A stretch of 64,000 bases of DNA. It comes from Cordilura impudica. Taxonomy: Eukaryota; Arthropoda; Insecta; Diptera; Scathophagidae. Under the pieces are notes generated by a model. It was not told the DNA's origin, ran no database searches, and worked only from the letters and a program-made list of their open reading frames with translations. Both the position numbers and the translations under genes were made by a program. Position 1 is the stretch's first letter. Each line of letters begins with the position of its first letter. Positions 32,209 through 44,004 of the stretch are shown piece after piece. Location of the stretch: positions 136,718,738 through 136,782,737 of the forward strand of contig OY821520.1 of the NCBI GenBank assembly GCA_963682025.1, written 5' to 3'.

Positions 32209-33654
32209 TAGAGCGACTCACAAAAAAAAGTGAAAAAAGTGCCCCCTAGAAATCTAACTTGGTTTGTTCTATAACGTTTCTCAAAATATTTCTGGTCTAG
32301 CGTTAACCCGTTCCGAGCTGGACCGTTTTTAAAAAAGGTCTATTTTTTAGTTTTTTTTTTAATATTTTCATATGGGTATGGCATGATAGATTTTTTCAAG
32401 ACGCGTCTAACGGTATATAGAACATGCCCAAGCATGTTCTAACTGATGTGATATTCAATAAAATATGTAATTTTTGATGGGTTTTGTATTAAAATGAGTC
32501 AATTAGAAAATCAAATGAACATATTTTTAAACATTACTCGATTGAAAATAACATTAATTTATTTATTTTCCCTTAATATGTACTAGTTCGCGTTTTAACT
32601 AAAATCTAATGGCGTGGAAACAATGTGGTTAAACATAGGCAATATGGGTATCAAAATTTTTCTTTTCTCAAGTACATTTCAGTTCTGTGAAAAAAAAAAT
32701 TTTGTTAATACATTTTTCACGGTGCTCCGGAATAAATTTAAACAAGATTGTGGAGTTTATTAAATTTAAAAGTGAATTTAGTCTCTAAATCACACCAAGA
32801 TAAATTTCAGACCAAAAGCAAAAAAACACGAGACGTTTTCTTTAAGGTCATGCTTTTTTCGCGTTTAAAAAAAATTAATTATTCCAATTACATACAATCT
32901 TATTGTAATTTTATTGATATTCTATCTTCCTCCATATTGAAATTTAGCTTAAAACTGGAATTTGAGCCTTATTCCATATTTCCATAATCTCATTTATTGT
33001 TAGTTTAAAATAATTGGATAGCCCAATCTTTTTATTTTGTGCTCTCATAAAAAAGAAATGCCCTTTTATTGCGCACTTCGTTGGTACTTTAGTTTTATCT
33101 AATTTTTCAGCAGAAAAAATTTTTTTAGCCATTTTTTTTAAATGAAATTTGTTTTTAAAATAATTAATTTATATTATTTAAATTTTTGCCAAACTCAAAT
33201 GCCTCAAAATAAGTGCATGATGCATAAATCAATTTTTGAAACTTTGGGTGCCATAAAGTTTGTACAAGTAGAAAATTATTTATTTTTAATTAATGTTATT
33301 TTCAATGGGGATTTGATTTTCTAATTAACTCATTTTAATACAAAACCCATCAAAAATTACATATTTTTTTGAATATCACAACAGTTAGGACATGCTTGGA
33401 CATGTTCTATATACCGTTGAACGCGTCTTGAAAAAACCTATCATGTTTTACCCATATTGGATATGTTGACCTAGAAAAAATGAAAATATTTAAAAAAAAA
33501 CTAAAAAATAGACCTTTTTTAAATGCGGTCCAGCTCCGAATGGGTTAACGCTAGACCAGAATTATTTTAAGGAGTCGTTATAGAACAAACCATGGTAGAT
33601 TTCTAGGGGGGCTTTTTCACTTTTTTTTCTCTCCATATAGAGTGAGTCGCTCTA
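32209..33654. mobile_element. Long-TIR element with ~300-bp arms and 8-bp duplication
   Basis: Ends TAGAGCGACTCAC inverted. ATATACAT is duplicated at 32201-32208 and 33655-33662. The arms run 32209-~32515 and ~33320-33654 with scattered differences. The left duplication overlaps the duplication of the preceding hAT MITE. The interior (~800 bp) holds a minus-strand coding relic. Confidence 0.82.
32690..33132 (-). pseudogene. Relic of a transposon-borne gene of unknown name
   Basis: An open minus frame of 62 residues starts MAKKIFSAEKLDKTKVPTKC and runs FFFMRAQNKKIGLSNYFKLT, INEIMEIWNKAQIP. In other frames downstream are degraded WNN, NAKK and KEK words. The overall pattern (EIWNKAQIP...W.NLK.N.K) resembles the N-terminal part of a protein family that recurs in insect and Hydra repeats; that is recollection, not a search. 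Could also be a chance frame, but its placement in the centre of a long-TIR element supports a transposon gene. Confidence 0.4.
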
Positions 33655-33670
33655 ATATACATAGATTACA

Positions 33671-33735
33671 AAACATTGAAAGAAAAATAAAATTTCCTAG
33701 AATTTGCATTCCAATTTCGATAGGAATGCCATATT
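33671..33735 (+). repeat. 3'-end remnant of the short Helitron family
   Basis: AATAAAATTTCCTAGAATTTGCA followed by a degraded CTCGAATTTCGAG hairpin matches the last ~60 bases of the copies at 29809 and 54824. The CTAG is lost. Confidence 0.55.
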
Positions 33736-34249
33736 GACTGGGGAAATAAGACGAAAAATATGTTTTTATAGTTAATGTTTTTATTGAAATCAAAAGCTAC
33801 TATACATTATGTATTAATTTATGAAAAATTGACAATCAGTGCGGCTCCTGAGTTGCTGGCCGCTCAGGTGCAAAACATTATTGCCGCCCCCATTAATTAA
33901 ATTCGCTGATATGCGAATCATACGATGGAGTGATAATTTTCATGTAAAATTTAACTTATAGAATTGAATATAGAATATGAAAACGTAATCAAACTATGTG
34001 AAAAAAAAAATGTTTAGTTATTTACGACACTAAATTAAGAACAGAATTTTTGTTTATTTTTTTTTTTTAATAAAACTAAAATTTATAATTCAACAAAAAT
34101 CGTTTAATATTTAATTTCAATAAACATAAAATTAATTATTAGTTCCTAAAAAAACAAAAAAATTAGAAAAAATTATGTAATATTTCATTTCAATAAACAT
34201 AAAATAAATTACCTATTAGTTTCATAAAAACAAAGAAGTGATACTAACA

Positions 34250-36350
34250 AACAAAAACAGATTTCACAATTTTACTCTTCTTGCTTTTGTTGAAGCAAAA
34301 TCATCAATTACTTGAGATAAGTTTAAATTCTCACAGATACCTTTTTCTATCGATAACAAGGCAAGATTCGTTAGCCTTTCTTGTGACATCGACGACCTTA
34401 GGTAATTTTTTATCAATTTTAATTTTGAAAAACTTCTTTCTCCAGATGCTACAGTAACAGGAATTGTTAAAAAAATTCTTAACGCTATACAAAAATTAGG
34501 AAATTATATTAAGTCGTTTTGTATGATGTAATTCAAAGTCATTATAGGCTTTGCCACAGTAAGAAATATTTACCTAAAACTTAATATATCGTTAAATAGT
34601 TCATATCCATTGAGGTCTTTCTCTATGGCATCCTTAATACTTATTTGTAGAAAAACTTCCAAATCCAAGTAACATTTTTTTAAAGTATCTAAATCTATTG
34701 AATGGAAGGAATACGAAAAACCATGGGTATTATTACATTGATCTAACAACGTAAATCTTTCCTCTACAGAAATATTCGCTCTGCCTATAATGTGAAAATA
34801 AAAATTAATTTTAAAGTTTTGTTTAGGATCTTGTACAAATTCGTCACTTGAATCATATAAAAATTGACGAGGTCTTTTTCTTATGCGGGTCTGTGGAAAT
34901 TCGTTTTCTACATCAATAATACGTGCAAGGTTTGTAGCTTGGCTTATATATTCATTAAAACTGGCATCGTTTCTTTTCGCATTTAAAAATCTTTATAAAT
35001 TACCCAACGCTTTACTACATTCAATAATGTCAATGTTAGAATTTTGTAGCATTTTGCTAACTACATCAATTTTTGAAAGTATATCCTGCCCGATAATTAA
35101 TGAGCAAAAAAATTAAATGACTTTGATTTCTCAGATAACGAATTTGCCATATTCCTTGTGCTTATATCTCTGCTTTGGTCATCTCTTAAATTGATTAAAC
35201 TTTCAGAAATTTCTTTAATATTTTGCTGCAAGGGTCTTATAGCGTCAATACGACTTGATCATCTAGTACCACTTAAAGGTTTTAAAGTTAAATTTTTAAT
35301 TTTAATTTTTAAAATATTCCACATATTCGTATGGAGAGGCAGAAAAAAAATTAAATAATTTAAATAAAATTAAATAATTAGTTTTGAAAATGGATTCCTA
35401 AATATGACTTTTTTTGTTCTAAAGTTCGTACATTTTTTACATGCTCTGTTATTATCGCATTAAATTTAGTTAAAATTTATACAGCTTTCATGTTTGGATG
35501 GTATAGTTCTGACGATGTGCCGCGGAATACTAAACACTGACCAGATAAAAATTGAATAATAGCTATCATTCTTTCAATAATACGACGCCATCGTTTTCTC
35601 TCCATTTAATAGTATGTTTGAAGTTCTTTATCTATTGTACAGTTCTTTTGCATTCTCATTTTTAATTCACACCACTTTTTTGAACATTCTATATGTTGTG
35701 CACTATTTTCATGTTGAACAAAATACGTTGTTGCATGTCGCCAATCCGAATATCCACCACTGGTCAGCTTATTAATATTTTAGCTGAATAATTTGCAGCA
35801 AAAACAAAATACGTTATTCAGTTTTGAAGAGTAAACTATCCAGTTTCTGGAAACTGTTTCACCATTTCCTAAGTTTTTAAAAAAATATTTTGTCTCATCT
35901 GGTGGGAAATGAACATTATCACGAAGTTGCACTGGTCCTTTCTTCACTTAAATTTCTAAAAGTTGTGTGCTTACTGATTCAGGACATGTTCCAGGATCTG
36001 CCAGCACTAAAGACGAGCTTACTAATTCAGCTTCTTAAGAAAACTCTTCTTCTGACTCTGATGTTGATGAGTCATCTCGAGGACTTTCTGGCTTTTCTGT
36101 AGGGCTTGAAGACGAATCTAGCACATCCAGAAATGTACATCAGTATAAACTTCCGTTGTATATCTTCTTGATGTACTTATCACATGTGGTTTTATTGAGG
36201 GTTGCAAAAATTGTGTTAACGACCACTTAGTTTCTCTATTTCTTTTAGTTTTTGTCTTTCTTTTTTCGATAGTAAGCACCAGATTGCCTTTTTGTTTTTC
36301 TTTCTGACATCTAAGAAGGTGTGTTATTTTCTTATTCATAATACGATTTA
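34250..36350 (-). pseudogene. hAT-3 transposase, TTF/ZMYM1-like, decayed
   Basis: Minus-strand pieces in order: an N-terminal Lys-rich part (MNKKITHLLRCQKEKQKGNL, 36339), then NVHFPPDETKYFFKNLGNGE, SRNWIVYSSKLNNVFCFCCK (TTF-type zinc-finger area), then FRGTSSELYHPN. Next comes FKPLSGTR*SSRIDAIRPLQ, where the stop replaces the family's Trp. Further on: NMANSLSEKSKSF, QDPKQNFKINFYFH. The C-terminus is VTVASGERSFSKLKLIKNYL and SMSQERLTNLALLSIEKGI, the dimerisation domain. A possible intron with GTAAAT...TATAG lies near 34485-34577. Many stops and shifts; not functional. Confidence 0.82.
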
Positions 36351-36500
36351 AAATTAATAAAGATTACCTTTATTAACAATTCTTTATTTGTAGCATAAAC
36401 TTATAAACACTTATAATAATATTTAGTAAGCAATTATTAATAAAAATGTAGTAGGTACCCAACTATGACCACTTGTAATTAATGCTAATTCACTATAAAT

Positions 36501-37157
36501 CAAGGTTCAGAAAATACACACATGAAACACACAATGTTCTGTTCAAAAGCAGCCAACACATATCTTTATTTTCATATCAATTATGTGCGTTTCTAAATTT
36601 TCTACGGTGCCCAACACAACCATGACTGTGTTCGTTTTAATATTTCGTTATTTACACGAACATTTTTGTATCACTTATTTTTTGTTTCAACCACACATAA
36701 AGCACACATTTTTGAGTGTTGCTTTATTTGAAGTTCATATTCTGGTACGTGTACTGAAAAAAAACACAGAACATGTACAATAAACAGGTTCGAGTTCAGT
36801 TATATTTTAAACACGACTTAAAACGACTTAAAATATAACTGAACTCGAACCTGTTTATTGTACATGTTCTGTGTTTTTTTTCAGTACACGTACCAGAACA
36901 TGAACTTCAAATAAAGCAACACTCAAAAATGTGTGCTTTATGTGTGATTGAAACAAAAAGTATGTGATACAAAAATGTTCGTGTAAATAACGAAATATTA
37001 AAACGAACACAGTCATGGTTGTGTTGGGCACCGAAGAAAATTTAAAAACAAACATAATTGGTATGAAAATAAAAATATATGTGTGTTGGTCTAAGTTATG
37101 TTTGTTTACATATATGTACGAGTTTTTTATTCAGTGTGTGTTTTTTTCTGAACTCTG
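36501..37157. mobile_element. hAT-type foldback MITE, copy 2 (657 bp)
   Basis: Same family as 31454-32196. The duplication is CTATAAAT at 36493-36500 and 37158-37165. Ends are CAAGGTTCAGAAAA and inverted CAGAGTTCAGAAAA. The arms meet almost directly at ~36820. The 66-aa frames on both strands are the same palindromic sequence and not genes. Confidence 0.87.
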
Positions 37158-37165
37158 CTATAAAT

Positions 37166-38500
37166 ATAAGTTAATATATAATAACATATTTTGTCATGGA
37201 TTTTAAAAGAAAAAAACATAAGTTAATTGGAAAAAACAAATTTAAAGTACTCATGTGTTTTCTAAAGGAGCAGCAAAATCAAAAGATGTACTCACAGTTT
37301 TACATACACATACTCTTTTATTGCGTTAATTAGTTATTACTTTGAACAAATCAAAATAAGTTAAAAATTCCCATGAATATCAATTAGAAATTTTTAAAGA
37401 AATATCGTACATACACACATTCTTTCAAATTTTTATATGAATATTAGAGTCTGAAGAAGAACAGAATTCAGTAATTTTTAATACATTAAAATCATTAAAT
37501 TTTTATGTACTTGGATCTTCACAGTGTTTCTGGTAAAACAAAATAACGTTTTCTTTGCTTCTACTTAATTAGACAAAGTTTTTTTTTTTCAGTTTAGTAC
37601 TCAAAATTAAAATCAAATTTTTTTTTAATATTAATTTTCTTAAATAAAAGTTGGCAGGCGGCCGCCCTTCGACTTCGCCGCCCACGTGCAAGGGCACCTT
37701 TTGCACCCCTGACTATATATATAGTCATCGTCTTCATATTTTGAGTGTATATGTAGATCGTTTTGATCATTGATAACTTAATATTTATAAACAGCAGTAA
37801 TTTGTCACTACCATTGTTTTAACGAAGAATGTTTCTATTAGCTAAAATATGTGGGTCAAATGTTACAATAACTTTTGCAAGAAGGTCCTTTTTGGATTAA
37901 AATATATCTGCTATTTTTTCTAATATGCTCTCGTCTATTCTTTCTAATAGTTTAATAAAAACACTCCAATGCATTTTGCAAAGCACACCATTAAAAAAAA
38001 TGCTTTTTATACTTATAAGCTAGTGTTATATTTATGCATTACAGCTAGTGTAATTTTTATGATACAGTCTGTCAAGAAAGTGTTTTTTACATAATAATTA
38101 TTTTATTGCTTTGACTTCTGTGATTTGATTTTAACAGTAAAAAAAGTGAACTAAATCAAATATATGTATGAATAAGCCAGAACTAAAGCCAAAGTAATTC
38201 CAGAATATTGTTATCGCATGTACTTTTTAGAGCAACCTTTGGCATAGCTCACAGCTTATCGCCTTTCATGAAATTTGCTAGTTTTTGTACGTGCTCCTTA
38301 CTACGTAAAATGCGTTCTACTTTCTCCGAAATCTTACGTGGATGTCTACCTTCGTTTTCTGCATGATATAAAATATTGTAAACCAACTGTTTTGTTAAAG
38401 AAAACATTTCGGATAATTGTTGCACTGTTTCCTGAATCATATTTTGCCATGCATTTTATATACAATAAGATTCACTTTTGGAAGATTACAGTACAAACAA
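37166..38500. other. Unassigned DNA with one odd frame
   Basis: Includes GC-rich GGCGGCCGCC near 37656, used above as the tentative hAT-3 end. The minus frame 38440-38249 (MIQETVQQLSEMFSLTKQLV) has a faint helix-turn-helix look followed by GRHPRKISEKVERILRSKEH. It may be the N-terminus of a mariner-like relic, but support is weak. Confidence 0.3.
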
Positions 38501-38710
38501 TCTGTTGCATTAATAGGCTAGGCGATTTCATGTTACCGATGTTTTGTTCTACCATTTTATCCTGATTTTGACCAAACGTATATTGTTTGAAAGGTATTTC
38601 TTTTTAGCTGTTCACCAGATTTACAGAATTTTAATTCTTTTCCTTTGTTTTGAGTAAATTGCATTTAAAATTGCTAATAACACATACATAAAATTATACA
38701 TATGCTACGT

Positions 38711-39001
38711 CCCAATAAACACTTTTGATTGCTATCAACTTGAGGTGCAATTATAGTCTTCTCAACTTAAAAGGCACATTTTTTGTATGGTGATATTCTT
38801 TGTTATCAAATTGAGAAATTTGTGATTCTCAGCTTGATAGCAAAAAATTTTCTACAAAATATTAATTCTCAACTTAATATCAAGTTGAAAGCAAACCCGG
38901 AGAAAAATTGTTCAACTCAAGTTGAGAATTACATTGTACATCAATTTGAGAACTTAGCTTTTCTGCAACATTGGAGAAATAATTTTTCAATTCATATTGG
39001 G
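38711..39001. mobile_element. 291-bp MITE with CCCAATA ends
   Basis: Begins CCCAATAAACACTTTTGATT and ends CATATTGGG. The host Helitron reads ...GCTA(C/T)GTGTGTGTTTATT in copy 1, so the insert with a GT dinucleotide at each side is clear. Inside, inverted and direct CTCAACTTGA/TCAAGTTGAG words repeat at least six times. No coding. Confidence 0.75.
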
Positions 39002-39074
39002 GTGTGTGTTTATTAAATTTGTTGGTGTGTTTGTTAATGAGTTTGCTACCTTCATTCACAACAATAATAAACCA

Positions 39075-39560
39075 AACAAGTAAGAAAATTATAGTCGGTC
39101 TAGAAGCAGCTCTATATGGGGTCAAAGGAATCATTTTTGGACTACTCATTAGTGGATGTAATGAACGCATACAAACCCAATTTGAGTAAGATCTATATGA
39201 CAATTTGGATCTTATGGCAATTTATGTCGATTTCATATGGGTAATTTGTATGGGGGCTAGGTCTGAACATGGACCGATTCTCACCAATTTCAATAGCGTT
39301 CATCCCATGGCCGATAAAAGCTTATATACCAAATTTCATCACAATATATTCATATTTGCGACCTGCAGTTTGATTACAAGCTTTACATGGACACACAGAC
39401 GGACGGACGGACGGACGGACGGACATTGTTAAATCAACTCAGAAAGTGATTCTGATTCGATCGGTATAATTAAAGATGGGTCTAGGTCAAATATTTTTGG
39501 TTGTTACAAACAGCAGCACAAAGTCATTATACCCAAACCACATAGTGGTATAGGGTATAA
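39075..39560 (+). mobile_element. Mini-me-like copy with internal deletion
   Basis: ACAAGTAAGAAAATTATAG, then the palindrome is cut at its centre and jumps to AGCAGCTCTATATGGGG. GGAC repeated six times at 39402-39424. Ends ATAGTGGTATAGGGTATAAA. Confidence 0.8.
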
Positions 39561-39757
39561 AAAGTGTTGGTTTGTGAATTGGGTAAGTTGAGAAATAAAT
39601 TTGAATAGAAATTGCACTCGAATTTCGAGCGCTGGAATCTGCTGGTTTTTATTAATATGAGATTAGAACATAAAAAGGGAATATTATATTTCGAATTGAA
39701 GATGTAAAAACAATTTCTTGACAACAAAATTTTGGAGGATGATCTTTGTTAGTAAAT

Positions 39758-40284
39758 ACCGTCCGTCTGTGTGTCTATGTAAAGCTTGTAATCAAACTAC
39801 AGGTCGCAAGTATGAATATATTTTGATGAAATTTGGTATATAAGCTTTTGTCGGCAATAGGATCAACGCTATTGAAATTGATGAAATTCGGTCCATGTTC
39901 AGACCTAGCCCCCCATACAATGACCCCTATGAAACCGACATGAAGTGCCATAAGATCCAAATTATAACATAGATCTCAGTCAAATTGGGTTTGTATGTGT
40001 TTATTATATCCATTAATCAGTAGTCCAAAAATAATCCCTATAGGACAATTCTTAGTCGTAGAGCCCATATAAAATATAAGTGACTTTACCAAATATGGTC
40101 AAGATCGGTCCATTTTTCGACCAAGTCCCCATATAAATATGAACTTTTTGATATTTGCAGCAAAAAAATTAATAACAATGTCACTCAAATTTGGTTTATG
40201 CTTATTTTCTATATCGAATTAGTTGGACCGAAAGATAGGGTCTCTAAACCATGGTCTAGACCGACTATAATTTTCTTACTTGTT
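39758..40284 (-). mobile_element. Mini-me-like copy truncated at its GTCY tract
   Basis: Starts at CCGTCCGTCTGTGTGTCTATG and ends CCGACTATAATTTTCTTACTTG. The end beyond the proto-microsatellite is missing. Confidence 0.78.
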
Positions 40285-40329
40285 TATAACTACAAAAGTT
40301 GAATAATTATTTAAAACACAAGCCCAAAA

Positions 40330-41301
40330 ACATGTTAGGAAATTATAGTAGGTCCATTTTTTTGGAAAAAATATGTGACCTTACCAAATATGGTCAGGAT
40401 CGGTCCATTTTTCGACCTTCATATTCAAAGGAAAAAAAAAAATTAATAACAATGCCACTCAAATTTGGTTTATGCTTATTTGCTATACCCAATTAGTTGG
40501 GCTTAAGAAATAAGGTCATTAAACGCATGGGTTAGGGTATCGTATAGTCGGTCTAGATTTTCTTACGAGATATGGTCAAGATCGGTGCAATTTTAGACCT
40601 AGTCCCCATATACATATAGGATCCGATATGAACTTTCATATTAGGAGGCAAAATATTTATAATAATTCCACTCCAATTTTATTTATGCTTACTTTAAAAT
40701 CCTGGACCGATCCTGACCATATTTGGTAAGGTCACATATTTTTTCCAAAAAAATGTACAACCCAAATTTGAGAAAAATATTTTTGTTTTTGATAGATTTT
40801 AGGGGCAGATCGGGAATCAACTCCATATGGGGACTATGATAAAGAATTGTCCTATAGGGTTTATTTTTCGACTACTGATATAGGGAAGTAATAAATATAC
40901 ACAAACCCAATTTGACCAAGATTTATATGATAATATGGGACTTATGACAATTTAAGTCGATCTCATAGGGGTCATTTGTATGGGCAGTAGGTCTGAACAT
41001 AAACCGATTTTCACCAATTTCAATAGCGTTCATTTTATGGCCGAGAGAAGCTTATGTACCGAACTTCATTAAAATGTGTATGATATGAATCTGCGACCTG
41101 TAGTTTGATTACAAGGTTTACATGGACACACAGACAGGCGGACGGAAGGACGGACATCGCTAAATCAGAAAATGATTCTAAGAAAGTGATTCTGAGTCGA
41201 TCGGTATAATAAAAGATGGGTCTAGGTCAAATATTTTTGGTAGTTACAAAAATCAGCACAAAGCCATTATACCCTGACCATATAGTGGTATAGGGTATAA
41301 A
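40330..41301. repeat. Rearranged mini-me-like pieces, head to head
   Basis: 40330-40565 and 40566-40690 are minus-oriented pieces (both contain GGTCA-GATCGGT-type text and TTTATGCTTA). 40692-41301 is plus-oriented and ends GTGGTATAGGGTATAAAA. A GGACGGAAGGACGGACATCG tract is at 41140-41160. Confidence 0.7.
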
Positions 41302-41710
41302 ATGATGTGCTAAGGCCCTTCATTTAAAGTTGGTTCAAGAACACTGTGTGTCCAGTTGGAAAAAAATCTAAATTTCCAAAAATATTTTTGGTTTGGCAAT
41401 TCATTTGTATTTGTAGTCAAAGAAGCCCTTCATTCATAACCACAGGTTCGATAAATACAGATGTGTACATAAAAGAGTTCCTTCAGAAACGAGTTCTTCC
41501 ATTTTTAAGAACACACAATGTGTTCTCATTCTTCCGGTTCGACCTCGCCACTTGTCGTTATAGTAAAAAGACTATTGAATGATATCAAACCAATGGTTTT
41601 ATGTTTGTACCAAGGGAACCTAATTCTCCAGCTTCTACTAAAATAGAGCCTAAATATACCATTTAATCCCTTATCCGATCCGATCCGGAAAAAGTTAAAA
41701 ATTGTATTAA
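41302..41710 (+). pseudogene. Tc1/mariner-like transposase fragment
   Basis: Frame 41346-41582 reads VGKKSKFPKIFLVWQFICIC, SQRSPSFITTGSINTDVYIK, EFLQKRVLPFLRTHN and FDLATCRYSKKTIE. After a stop the same frame goes on YQTNGFMFVPREPNSPA. The family's catalytic order is VWQAI...GT-N...Y...L...LLPF...WPDLA-C-HY...N-P, so the second Asp is probably the D of FDLATC. It is a different subfamily from the intact element at 8256-9561. Not functional. Confidence 0.7.
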
Positions 41711-43256
41711 AAACAAATAAATGATATTATAGCATTGTAAACTTAAAATTTGAATTAACATTTGTTAATAAAAATATATTTAAAAAAATATTTAACTTAT
41801 TTTTTTAATTTTATTATGACAAATGCGTGCACTTTTTACTACTCGAAAAAGATCAGACGTTTTCTACAGAAAAGTGTGAAAAATTTGTAAATATTGTGCA
41901 AATTATTATTTAGCACATACATATGTACGGAAGAATTTTTGGGCCGTTTTATAAGATATCTTCAAAAATTTTTTTATTAGTAAAAAAAAATATACCGTTT
42001 AATATAATGCACAACATAAAGAAGCAAATGGAATTTCTAGACTTTTTTGATATAAAATTTTCATTGAAAAAAAATGTATATTAATGTGTTATAACTTCTT
42101 TTAAAATAATTGTATCACACTACTCAGAATTATATCCCAACATCGATTTTTGTACACTAAACGATTCACTGTGTGCTGCTGCGAATGACTATATACATAT
42201 TTGAAAAAAAAAAAAAACATAGTACAAAACCACAAAACAATATTCTCATGTTTGCACAAATGCGGATATGAAGGCATGAGAGGAAAACATAACAAGAAAT
42301 TTGTATAGAACAAATATATTTTTATTTAATAACTTTTTCAGTGCTAACAAACTACGTAATTAGAATGGCGGCAAAATTAAAGCATTTTGAGGCATGAGGG
42401 TTGCTGACACTTTATATTGTGCGCAAATTAAATTTAAAATTTTTTTTGCCTTTGCACTGTCCTGGTTGTTTCAGAGAATTACAAAATTAATGGTTTTTTA
42501 ATAAAAATGTTTTAAGGGAATTGTTACAAATGCCTTATGATTAGTAGAATGAATATTTAATTGTTACTTTTCTCCTTTAGGGGACTAGTAATTATTATCA
42601 TAAATTACATTATTTACTTTATTCAACGATTTTTCTATGAAAATAAAATTTTCCAAAGTTCGCTCGGAAAAGTAATCTTTTATGAAAAAAAAATATTTTA
42701 GTAAACATATATTTATGTTTACTTTTAAATTAAATAATTAGTCTTTGTTTCGTTCGGATAATAGAAAAGATAGGTTTTTGTAATGTAAGAGAATATGGAA
42801 ACAAAAATTGATGACAGCGCTAGATGGAGTAGCCACTTTCGAACAACACGACTTGTTTAGCGTCAGTATCCTTCTGTCTATTACTTCAACGCATGCTTAA
42901 TTGAACTTATTGAACTCAAACGTATGAAATAAAAGAACATGAGAACTGTTTATACGAGAGTAAATAAGAACAAGCTGAGTTTTTTTCCAATTTTAGCATT
43001 CTCTGCATAACAACTATAGGTCTTGTAGTGTCAAACAGATTATAATTTATTTATTTATTTTATGTATTTATTTTATTTATTTTTATACATATTAATTTTA
43101 TTTATTGATGTGTAAACATCTATACGCGCAGGGGGGTAAAAATTTATTTCACAATAAAATCTCAAAAACAGCGTAAGCCGTAAGACAAAATCGGTGTGAC
43201 TTATTATTGTATTGGTAAAAACTTATGATATGTAATAATCTTTTTGAAAATGAACA
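41711..43256. other. Unassigned AT-rich DNA
   Basis: No gene or repeat recognised. Confidence 0.5.
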
Positions 43257-43991
43257 TGTAAGAAAATTATAACGATACCCTATACCACGGCTTAGAGACC
43301 CTATCTCTTAGGTCCAACTAATTCGATATAGAAAATAAGCATAAACCAAATTTGAGTGGCCTTGTTATTAATTTTTTTGGCGGCAGATATGAAAAAGTTC
43401 ATATCGGATGCTATATTTATATGGGGACTAGGTCGAAAAATGGACCGATCCTGACCGTATTTGGTTAAGTCGCTTGTGTTTTGAAAAAATATATACAAAC
43501 CAATTTGAGAAAAATCTGTGCAATATTTTTGTTTTTTGATCGAGTTAAGTGCAGATCGGGAAGGAGCTCTATATGAGGCCTATGACTGAGAATTGTCCTA
43601 TAGGGATTATTTTTGGACTACTCATTAATGGATATAATAAACACATACAAACCCAATTTGACGGAGATCTATATGATAATTTGGATGTTATGGCAATTTA
43701 TGTCGATTTCATAGGGGTCATTTGTATGGGGACTAGGTCTCAGCATTGACTGAATTTCACCAATTTCAATAGCGTTCATCCTGTGGTCGATAAAAGCTTA
43801 CATACCAAATTTCATCAAAATATACTCATATTTGCGACCTGCAGTTTGATTACAAAATTCACATGGACACGCAGACGGACGGACGGATGGACAGACGGAC
43901 ATTGCTAAATTGACTAGGTCAATATTTTTGGTAGTAACAAGCAGCTGCACAAAGTCATTATACCCAAACCACATGGTGGTATAGGGTATAA
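43257..43991 (+). mobile_element. Mini-me-like copy
   Basis: Starts ATGTAAGAAAATTATAACGATACCC, with the palindrome lost. GGACGGACGGATGGACAGACGGAC lies at 43878-43901. Ends ATGGTGGTATAGGGTATAAAAA. Confidence 0.78.
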
Positions 43992-44004
43992 AAATGAAAA
44001 ATAA

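Larger units (their letters stand above)
33836..37711 (-). mobile_element. hAT-3 element, tentative limits
   Basis: The left limit CAGTGCGGCTCCTGAG resembles the CAGTGGCGGATCC-type tip of hAT elements. The right limit, read inverted, starts CAGGGGTGCAAAAGGTGCCC and is followed by GC-rich GGCGGCCGCC. No 8-bp duplication matches, so the limits are uncertain. The transposase relic lies inside on the minus strand, and a hAT foldback MITE sits upstream of it. Confidence 0.45.
38501..39645 (+). mobile_element. Short Helitron, copy 3, carrying two insertions
   Basis: Starts TCTGTTGCATTAATAGGCTAGGCGA and ends GGAATCTGCTGG (CTGG still fits CTRR), with GCACTCGAATTTCGAGCGC hairpin. Its body is interrupted by a 291-bp MITE (38711-39001) and a mini-me-like copy (39075-39560). 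Comparison with copy 1 (22762) shows both breakpoints. Confidence 0.8.

Noticed and set aside
31536..37055. Identical 66-aa frames (MCVSKFSTVPNTTMTVFVLI...) at 31536, 36583 and 36855
   Set aside because: They lie in inverted arms of foldback MITEs; the frame exists on both strands of the same palindrome and has no family features.
33836..37711. Firm limits for hAT-3
   Set aside because: The tips look hAT-like, but flanking octamers do not match; limits are left tentative.
38249..38440. 63-aa minus frame with a helix-turn-helix look
   Set aside because: Too short and with no neighbouring transposase domain or ends; kept only as a weak note.
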